Shown: positions 58,786 through 64,000 of the stretch, in pieces
Numbering within the stretch: position 1 is the stretch's first letter
Layout: every line of letters begins with the position of its first letter
Origin: Streptomyces sp. 378
Lineage (GTDB): Bacteria; Actinomycetota; Actinomycetes; Streptomycetales; Streptomycetaceae
Assembly: GCF_030124145.1 (NCBI RefSeq)
Contig: NZ_JASKMS010000031.1
Location: 39,867-103,866 of the forward strand
Reading direction: 5' to 3'
DNA length: 64,000 bases
Position numbers and translations under genes: made by a program
Notes under the pieces: generated by a model
What the model was told of the DNA's origin: nothing
Database searches by the model: none
What the model saw: only the letters and a program-made list of their open reading frames with translations

Positions 58786-59043
58786 GTGCACGACGAACTC
58801 GTTGATCACCTGACGCGGTCCACGCCCCTCAACCGGGGCGAGGCGCTGCGCGTGATCCAGGACGTGCTCGCCTACTTCGACGAGACGACCGAGGAGTACG
58901 TCCGTCGCCGCCACCGCGAGCTCCAGGCCCAGGGCCTGGTCAACGCGGCGATCTTCGAGCGGATCGAGGCGGATCTCACATACCGCGCGGTGGCCCCGCC
59001 GGAGCTCTCGCTCCGGCAGCTGCGGCGCATCGTCTACGGCTAG
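58786..59043 (+). CDS. Small conserved protein upstream of glmS
   Basis: An 85-residue helical, charged protein (LNRGEALRVIQDVLAYFDET near residue 15; YVRRRHRELQAQGLVNAAIF near 40; ELSLRQLRRIVYG at the end). Function unknown. It is conserved directly before glmS-type genes in Streptomyces as far as remembered (SCO2788 position) and ends 12 bases before the glmS ATG, so co-transcription is likely. Start GTG 58786 has a weak AGGA about 9 bases upstream. No membrane or signal segment. Confidence 0.8.
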   Translation: MHDELVDHLTRSTPLNRGEALRVIQDVLAYFDETTEEYVRRRHRELQAQGLVNAAIFERIEADLTYRAVAPPELSLRQLRRIVYG

Positions 59044-59055
59044 GAATACGTATAC

Positions 59056-60873
59056 ATGTGCGGAATCGTCGGTTACATCGGGAAGCGTGACGTCGCGCCC
59101 CTGCTCCTGGAGGGCCTCCAGCGCCTGGAGTACCGCGGCTACGACTCCGCGGGCCTCGTCGTCACCACCCCTTCGAGCGGCCGCCTGAAGATGGTCAAGG
59201 CCAAGGGCCGCGTGCGCGACCTGGAGGCCAAGGTCCCGGCCCGCTTCAAGGGCACGACCGGCATCGCCCACACCCGCTGGGCCACGCACGGCGCCCCGTC
59301 CGACGTGAACGCCCACCCGCACCTGGACGCCGAGGGCAAGGTCGCCGTCGTCCACAACGGCATCATCGACAACGCCTCCGACCTGCGCCGCAAGCTGGAG
59401 GCGGACGGCGTCGAGTTCCTCTCCGAGACCGACACCGAGGTCCTCGTCCACCTCATCGCCCGCTCGCAGGCGAGCAAGCTGGAGGACAAGGTCCGCGAGA
59501 CCCTCCGGCTGATCGAGGGCACGTACGGCATCGCCGTCATGCACGCCGACTTCCCCGACCGCATCGTCGTCGCCCGCAACGGCTCCCCGGTCGTGCTCGG
59601 CATCGGCGAGAAGGAGATGTTCGTCGCCTCGGACATCGCCGCCCTGGTCGCCCACACCCGCCAGATCGTCACCCTGGACGACGGCGAGATGGCGACCCTG
59701 AAGGCCGACGACTTCCGCACGTACACCACCGAGGGCACCCGCACCACCGCCGAGCCCACCACCGTCGAGTGGGAGGCCGCCTCCTACGACATGGGCGGCC
59801 ACGACACCTATATGCACAAGGAGATCCACGAGCAGGCCGACGCCGTGGACCGCGTGCTGCGCGGCCGCATCGACGACCGCTTCTCCACCGTGCACCTGGG
59901 CGGCCTCAATCTGGACGCCCGCGAGGCCCGGCGGATCCGCCGCGTGAAGATCCTCGGCTGCGGCACCTCGTACCACGCGGGCCTGATCGGCGCCCAGATG
60001 ATCGAGGAGCTGGCCCGCATCCCCGCCGACGCCGAGCCCGCCTCGGAGTTCCGCTACCGCAACGCGGTCGTCGACCCGGACACCCTCTACGTCGCGGTCT
60101 CCCAGTCCGGCGAGACCTACGACGTGCTGGCCGCCGTGCAGGAGCTCAAGCGCAAGGGCGCCCGCGTCCTGGGCGTGGTGAACGTGGTCGGCTCGGCGAT
60201 CGCCCGCGAGGCGGACGGCGGCATCTACGTGCACGCCGGCCCCGAGGTCTGCGTCGTCTCCACCAAGTGCTTCACCAACACCACCGTCGCCTTCGCCCTC
60301 CTCGCCCTCCACCTGGGCCGCACCCGCGACCTGTCGGTCCGCGACGGCAAGCGGATCATCGAGGGCCTGCGCAGGCTGCCCGCGCAGATCGCCGAGATCA
60401 TGAAGCACGAGGACGACGTCAAGAAGCTGGCCCTGCAGTTCGCCGAGGCCCGCTCGATGCTCTTCATCGGCCGCGTCCGGGGCTACCCCGTGGCCCGCGA
60501 GGCCTCGCTGAAGCTCAAGGAGGTCTCCTACATCCACGCCGAGGCCTACCCGGCGTCCGAGCTCAAGCACGGCCCGCTCGCCCTGATCGAGCCCGCCCTG
60601 CCGACGGTCGCGATCGTGCCGGACGACGACCTGCTGGAGAAGAACCGCGCGGCCATGGAGGAGATCAAGGCCCGCAGCGGCCGAATCCTCGCGGTGGCCC
60701 ACCAGCACCAGGAGAAGGCCGACGAGACGATCGTCGTCCCGAAGAACGAGGACGAGCTGGACCCGATCCTGCTGGGCATCCCGCTCCAACTCCTCGCCTA
60801 CCACACGGCGTTGGCCCTGGGCAGGGACATCGACAAGCCCCGCAACCTGGCGAAGTCGGTGACGGTGGAGTAG
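59056..60873 (+). CDS. glmS: Glucosamine-fructose-6-phosphate aminotransferase
   Basis: Makes glucosamine 6-phosphate from fructose 6-phosphate and glutamine, the entry to cell-wall amino sugars. 605 residues. The glutaminase domain starts with catalytic Cys (MCGIVGYIGKRD) and has GIAHTRWATHGAPSDVNAHP near 72. The two SIS domains carry ILGCGTSYHAGLIGAQMIEE near 298, VSQSGETYDVLAAVQELKRK near 350 and ASLKLKEVSYIHAEAYPASE, then LKHGPLALIEP near 490, and the C-terminus ends DKPRNLAKSVTVE, the usual sugar-binding end. Streptomyces often have a second glmS elsewhere; this one sits near GH20 and adpA. Confidence 0.97.
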   Translation: MCGIVGYIGKRDVAPLLLEGLQRLEYRGYDSAGLVVTTPSSGRLKMVKAKGRVRDLEAKVPARFKGTTGIAHTRWATHGAPSDVNAHPHLDAEGKVAVVHNGIIDNASDLRRKLEADGVEFLSETDTEVLVHLIARSQASKLEDKVRETLRLIEGTYGIAVMHADFPDRIVVARNGSPVVLGIGEKEMFVASDIAALVAHTRQIVTLDDGEMATLKADDFRTYTTEGTRTTAEPTTVEWEAASYDMGGHDTYMHKEIHEQADAVDRVLRGRIDDRFSTVHLGGLNLDAREARRIRRVKILGCGTSYHAGLIGAQMIEELARIPADAEPASEFRYRNAVVDPDTLYVAVSQSGETYDVLAAVQELKRKGARVLGVVNVVGSAIAREADGGIYVHAGPEVCVVSTKCFTNTTVAFALLALHLGRTRDLSVRDGKRIIEGLRRLPAQIAEIMKHEDDVKKLALQFAEARSMLFIGRVRGYPVAREASLKLKEVSYIHAEAYPASELKHGPLALIEPALPTVAIVPDDDLLEKNRAAMEEIKARSGRILAVAHQHQEKADETIVVPKNEDELDPILLGIPLQLLAYHTALALGRDIDKPRNLAKSVTVE

Positions 60874-60879
60874 CGCCCC

Positions 60880-60945
60880 TTCAGGGGCGCGGGGCTGTAT
60901 CGATGTGCGGCTTCGCCGCGTGAGCGCGAGCAACCCCGCACCCCC
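60880..60945. repeat. Dispersed intergenic repeat, copy 2
   Basis: TTCAGGGGCGCGGGGCTGTA followed by TCGATGTGCGGCTTCGCCGC and GTGAGCGCGA, nearly the same as 55915-55980. Both copies start within about 55 bases of a stop codon in the same orientation as the upstream gene. Confidence 0.75.
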
Positions 60946-60960
60946 GCAGAGGCCGGACAA

Positions 60961-61009
60961 GGAGAACGGACCCCCACGTGATGTCACCCATCACGGAGGG
61001 TCCGTCTCC
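60961..61009. terminator. Nested hairpin terminator after glmS
   Basis: The outer stem pairs GGAG-ACGGACCC (60961-60973, one bulged A) with GGGTCCGTCTCC (60998-61009). Inside it GTGATG (60978-60983) pairs with CATCAC (60989-60994). It lies between convergent genes. Confidence 0.75.
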
Positions 61010-61046
61010 GTCGCCGGGGAGCCGCCCAACTCCCCGGCCGGCGCGG

Positions 61047-61607
61047 CTAACCGGTGGCCGTCACTCCCCGGCCGGCAGCGCGTCGCGGGAGCGCCGTCGG
61101 CCAGTGCGCCAGTGCCGCGGTCGCCGCGTACCAGGCCACCGCCCCGGCGGCGACGGCGAACCAGCCCGAGACCTTGGCGAGCCCGTCGTTCTCCGCGAAC
61201 GCAGCGACCGCGAGCAGCAGCAGCGACACGGAGAACAGTCCGTGTACGCCCCGCCCGAGCTGATCCCCGCCGGCCAGTGTGAGAGACAGCGCCACCAGGG
61301 CGAACAACAGCAGGAACAGCCCTGCCCCGTTGCCGGCTGCGACCTCGGACACGGCCCAGGTGAACCACAGCGCGCCGAGCACCGAGAACGCCGTACCACC
61401 GGCGGCGTCGCCCTCGCGCAGGGCCACCATCCCGGCGAGGAACAGGGCGACTCCGCCCACGTACTGGGCGATTGAGGTGGCGTCAGCGGCTGACACGCCG
61501 TCGATCACGGCGGTGTTCCCCAGCCCGAAGGCCAACAGGGTGATTCCGAGGGCGAGTCGACCGGCCACGGTCGTGATTCCACTTCCCGCGGAGACGTCTT
61601 TGTCCAC
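61047..61607 (-). CDS. GPR1/FUN34/YaaH (SatP)-like membrane protein
   Basis: A 186-residue protein with six predicted membrane helices, the SatP/acetate transporter fold. It retains family-like parts: GRLALGITLLAFGLGNTAVI near 18, IAQYVGGVALFLAGMVALRE near 46, GGTAFSVLGALWFTWAV and FLLLFALVALSLTLAGG. The N-terminal NPxPLG signature of SatP is missing, replaced by ITTVAGRLALG, so transport of acetate or succinate is uncertain. GTG 61607 has GGGAG 6 bases upstream. Confidence 0.8.
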   Translation of the reverse strand: MDKDVSAGSGITTVAGRLALGITLLAFGLGNTAVIDGVSAADATSIAQYVGGVALFLAGMVALREGDAAGGTAFSVLGALWFTWAVSEVAAGNGAGLFLLLFALVALSLTLAGGDQLGRGVHGLFSVSLLLLAVAAFAENDGLAKVSGWFAVAAGAVAWYAATAALAHWPTALPRRAAGRGVTATG

Positions 61608-61720
61608 GGCGGGCTCCCTTCGTGCATGTGCAGTTGTGCGGTGTTCCGTATATGCCCTTCACAAGGGCACAAACACCTCTGCGCGCGAGGAGATTCGCGC
61701 GGCGCGAAGGGAGTTGAAGC

Positions 61721-62248
61721 TCAGGGGATGACGATGACGGGCCGCTGCGCCCGCTTGGCGAGCCGCCCGGCGACCGAGCCGAAGATGCGGCCCACGAGGC
61801 CGTGGGTGGACCCGACGACGATCGCGTCGGCCTCGTACTCCCGGCCGACCTCTTCGAGTTCGTGGCAGATGTCACCGCCGCGCTCCACGAGGATCCAGGG
61901 CACCTCGGCGAGATAGTCCGCACAGGCCAGCTCCAGGCCGAGCACCTCGGTGCGGTGGTCCGGCACGTCCACGAAGACGGGCGGCTCACAGCCGGCCCAC
62001 ACCGTGGTCGGCAGCCGGTTGGCGACGTGGACGATGATCAGGCCCGAACCGGAGCGATGGGCCATGCCGATCGCGTACGCCAGGGCGCGCTCACTGGACG
62101 TGGAGCCGTCGAAGCCGACGACGACCCCGTGCTTGAAGGCGGGGTCGCAGGAATGGCGTGGCTCTTCCGCCGCCAGGGGCTCGGCCGCCGTGGGATCGGC
62201 GACGGGCCGCTTACGGTCCGCTGGTTCGAAGAATTCATGACCGGCCAT
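61721..62248 (-). CDS. Universal stress protein
   Basis: A 175-residue single-domain USP. An N-terminal extension of about 35 residues precedes VVVGFDGSTSSERALAYAIG (ATP-binding Asp near residue 42), and the C-terminal ATP loop is VVGSTHGLVGRIFGSVAGRL with AQRPVIVIP. Motif spacing (G-x2-G-x9-G-S) fits the ATP-binding USP class. ATG 62248 is preferred over the longest frame, although only GAGAC is present as a ribosome-binding site. Often induced by hypoxia or stationary phase in actinomycetes. Confidence 0.9.
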   Translation of the reverse strand: MAGHEFFEPADRKRPVADPTAAEPLAAEEPRHSCDPAFKHGVVVGFDGSTSSERALAYAIGMAHRSGSGLIIVHVANRLPTTVWAGCEPPVFVDVPDHRTEVLGLELACADYLAEVPWILVERGGDICHELEEVGREYEADAIVVGSTHGLVGRIFGSVAGRLAKRAQRPVIVIP

Positions 62249-62555
62249 GGCTGTCTCGGCGTTGTGATCCTTATACGGGAGGGACAACAGTGTGCGGCGG
62301 AGCTGTGTCCGGGAATGGTCTTCCCAACCCCATACCCTCAAGGGTACGGCGGCACGCCTCCTTAGCCCAGATCCCGCTCACGGTGCGTGCGGGTTCCAGG
62401 GAGCATGCATGAGGCACCGCCCGTAACGCAATGGTTGCTGCGCTGTACAGGCGGTTTGCACGGGATTCAACTGCCCGTTGCGGTGATCGGGACAGCCAGT
62501 GACCGACGCCCCCGCCGCGCGTTGAACCCGGTGAGTCACGCCACAGGGAGCCCGC
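62249..62555. other. Divergent control region of the USP and small membrane protein genes
   Basis: 307 bases without a gene. It includes the perfect inverted repeat TACCCT-CA-AGGGTA (62333-62346), about 85 bases upstream of the USP start, in a G/A-rich tract on the minus strand. A stress or redox regulator could bind here. Confidence 0.5.
62333..62346. promoter_or_regulatory. Inverted repeat upstream of the universal stress protein gene
   Basis: TACCCTCAAGGGTA is a perfect 6-2-6 inverted repeat in the divergent gap, at a distance suitable for an operator or activator site. Confidence 0.45.
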
Positions 62556-62888
62556 ATGTCCGCACCACGCCCCGCCGCCGAGGCGGACCGCGCGACCCCG
62601 CCGCCGCGGGACACCGCGACGGATGTGGTTCGCTGGGCCGCCTTCAGTTGCCTGCTCGTCCCGGTGGTACTCCTCGCCTACGGCGCCTCTCCGGCCGGAG
62701 CCGCCGGCACCACCCTCGGGCTCGCGGCGGTCACGGGCGCCTGCCGGGTCCTGCTGCGCCAGTCGGAACGCGGCGCGGCCCGGCTCGCCGCCGAGGACCG
62801 GGCACCCCACCGGGGCCGGCGCCACCGCACCGGGACGGGGTCGCACCGCGGCGGACGGCACACCGGAGGAGATACACCGGTCGGCTGA
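62556..62888 (+). CDS. Small membrane protein upstream of adpA
   Basis: A 110-residue protein. Hydrophilic N-terminus, then two close hydrophobic helices (AAFSCLLVPVVLLAYGASPA near 28; GTTLGLAAVTGACRVLLRQS near 51), and a very basic tail rich in Arg, His and Gly (APHRGRRHRTGTGSHRGGRH). GGGAG lies 5 bases before the ATG. Family not recognised, function unknown. Its stop codon sits within a small hairpin, so transcription probably ends before adpA. Confidence 0.75.
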   Translation: MSAPRPAAEADRATPPPRDTATDVVRWAAFSCLLVPVVLLAYGASPAGAAGTTLGLAAVTGACRVLLRQSERGAARLAAEDRAPHRGRRHRTGTGSHRGGRHTGGDTPVG

Positions 62889-62893
62889 CCGGT
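62876..62893. terminator. Hairpin across the stop codon of the small membrane protein gene
   Basis: ACCGGTC (62876-62882), loop GGCT, GACCGGT (62887-62893); the gene's TGA is inside the hairpin. Confidence 0.45.
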
Positions 62894-63265
62894 TTCCGCG
62901 CACGCGCACGGTGCTTTTCAGCCAACTTCCCGTACCTGTGCATCTGCGGGTCCCACCACCCCCCAACCCCCGTTCGACCTGCACGGAAAGGGCCTCAGGG
63001 GGTCAGCGCACCCTACGTGGATTGGCCACCGCGACAAGGCGCACTTCCCTGCACGCCCCACGAGTGCAACGCTTCGTGATCGAATGCTTCACGCCAAGTT
63101 GCCAAGTCGACAATGTGCCGAGTGCCGAACCGGCCACTTCGGCGCAACGGGACACAGTAGATTCGATCTTGACTGTCTACGGCGGGGGACTCGTGCAGGA
63201 CCGAGGGGAAACGTGCAGGAGCGACACAACCGAGGAGCCGCGACCACCGAGGGGGGCTTAGCAGT
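62889..63265 (+). promoter_or_regulatory. adpA upstream region with AdpA-type sites
   Basis: The 377-base gap before adpA has no gene. On the minus strand TGGCCGGTTC (63127-63136) fits the AdpA consensus TGGCSNGWWY exactly, and TGGCGTGAAG (63087-63096) fits 9 of 10. TAGATT (63157-63162) or TTGACT (63169-63174) could be promoter elements. Long untranslated leaders and autorepression are known for adpA. Confidence 0.6.
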
Positions 63266-64000
63266 ATGAGCCACGACTCCACTGCCGCGCCGGAAGCCGC
63301 GGCCCGGAAGCTTTCCGGGCGACGCCGCAAGGAGATCGTCGCGGTGCTGCTGTTCAGCGGCGGCCCCATTTTCGAGAGTTCCATACCACTGTCGGTGTTC
63401 GGGGTTGACCGCCAGGACGCCGGCGTACCGCGCTACCGCTTGCTGGTGTGCGGGGGCGAGGACGGTCCGCTACGGACCACCGGAGGACTCGAACTCACCG
63501 CACCACATGGCCTGGAAGCGATCTCACGCGCGGGCACGGTCGTCGTACCGGCCTGGCGTTCGATCACTTCTCCGCCACCGGAGGAGGCGCTCGACGCGCT
63601 GCGCCGTGCCCACGAGGAGGGCGCCCGCATCGTCGGACTGTGCACCGGCGCCTTCGTCCTCGCGGCGGCCGGCCTGCTGGACGGCCGCCCCGCGACGACA
63701 CACTGGATGTACGCACCGACACTGGCCAAGCGCTATCCGTCGGTGCACGTGGACCCGCGTGAGCTGTTCGTCGACGACGGCGACGTGCTGACGTCGGCGG
63801 GCACCGCCGCGGGCATCGACCTGTGCCTGCACATCGTGCGCACGGACCACGGCAACGAGGCGGCCGGGGCCCTGGCCAGGCGGCTCGTCGTGCCGCCGCG
63901 CCGCAGCGGCGGGCAGGAGCGCTACCTCGACCGGTCTTTACCCGAGGAGATCGGCGCCGACCCGCTCGCCGAGGTCGTCGCCTGGGCGCTGGAGCACCTC
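63266..64000 (+). CDS. adpA: AraC-family developmental regulator AdpA (5' part)
   Basis: Master regulator of differentiation and secondary metabolism in Streptomyces. The first 245 codons are present; the frame runs off the right edge. The visible part is the DJ-1/PfpI-like dimerisation domain: VAVLLFSGGPIFESSIPLSV near 26, VCGGEDGPLRTTGGLELTAP near 63, IVGLCTGAFVLAAAGLLDGR near 122, TTHWMYAPTLAKRYPSV, and DVLTSAGTAAGIDLCLHIVR near 173. The AraC helix-turn-helix pair and the usual TTA (bldA) codon would lie beyond the window. GAGGGGGG lies about 9 bases before the ATG. Confidence 0.95.
   Translation, partial: MSHDSTAAPEAAARKLSGRRRKEIVAVLLFSGGPIFESSIPLSVFGVDRQDAGVPRYRLLVCGGEDGPLRTTGGLELTAPHGLEAISRAGTVVVPAWRSITSPPPEEALDALRRAHEEGARIVGLCTGAFVLAAAGLLDGRPATTHWMYAPTLAKRYPSVHVDPRELFVDDGDVLTSAGTAAGIDLCLHIVRTDHGNEAAGALARRLVVPPRRSGGQERYLDRSLPEEIGADPLAEVVAWALEHL

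Noticed and set aside
61672..61690. GCCCTT-CAC-AAGGGC hairpin near the SatP-like gene start as a riboswitch or attenuator
   Set aside because: A single 6-bp stem with no further conserved structure or T-run; too little to call a regulatory RNA.
62387..63261. Two overlapping plus-strand frames covering the small membrane protein gene and the adpA leader
   Set aside because: They are other-phase readings of the 62556-62888 gene and of the untranslated adpA leader; no motif or start signal supports them.

Overview
The window is high-GC actinobacterial DNA, almost certainly a Streptomyces chromosome core close to S. coelicolor. The support is strong G/C third-codon bias, frequent GTG starts, GTGA/ATGA stop-start overlaps, a complete desferrioxamine locus (desE, a siderophore-interacting protein, desABCD) with two iron boxes, and the 5' part of adpA at the right edge. 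From memory the order citrate synthase ... des ... glmS ... adpA matches the S. coelicolor SCO2736-SCO2792 neighbourhood; this was not checked by search. No rRNA, tRNA, CRISPR array or intact insertion sequence was seen.

Layout. 0-4.8 kb: citrate synthase, a RecD2-type helicase and two very small membrane-protein genes. 4.8-11.2 kb: a ribose-type operon (lacI-type regulator, rbsA, a permease/binding-protein fusion, rbsK, rbsD; minus strand) with twin operators and a divergent cupin gene. 11.3-16.1 kb: two DHFR/RibD-fold reductases, a metallo-hydrolase, a CGNR zinc-finger regulator, an isomerase-fold protein, and decayed genes (XRE regulator remnant with DUF397, MFS fragment). 16.4-20.9 kb: a LacI regulator divergent from a tightly coupled three-gene catabolic operon (Gfo/Idh/MocA dehydrogenase, DUF993 aldolase-like protein, sugar-phosphate-isomerase-fold protein), the best candidate for an undescribed pathway. 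21-35.4 kb: a LysR regulator and mostly exported or membrane products (GH3 glycosidase, lipoprotein, S37-like peptidase, a fused two-half ABC exporter, phytase-like esterase, zincin-like protein, endonuclease I).

35.5-48 kb is metabolic: a ThDP enzyme coupled to a ureohydrolase (possibly 2-ketoarginine to guanidinobutyrate catabolism), a thioesterase, two acyl-CoA dehydrogenases, a TetR regulator, and a leucine-degradation-type operon (methylcrotonyl-CoA carboxylase beta and alpha, HMG-CoA lyase, AcdH). A frameshifted copy of the ThDP enzyme's 3' end lies on the far side of the endonuclease gene.

48.7-55.9 kb is the iron-regulated desferrioxamine locus. 56-64 kb holds a GH20 hexosaminidase with a DasR-like site, a DUF4429 protein, glmS, a SatP-like membrane protein, a universal stress protein, a small membrane protein and truncated adpA. 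Amino-sugar metabolism (GH20, GlmS) and development (AdpA) thus sit beside siderophore production. Gene starts were chosen by ribosome-binding site and family length and often differ from the longest open frame.
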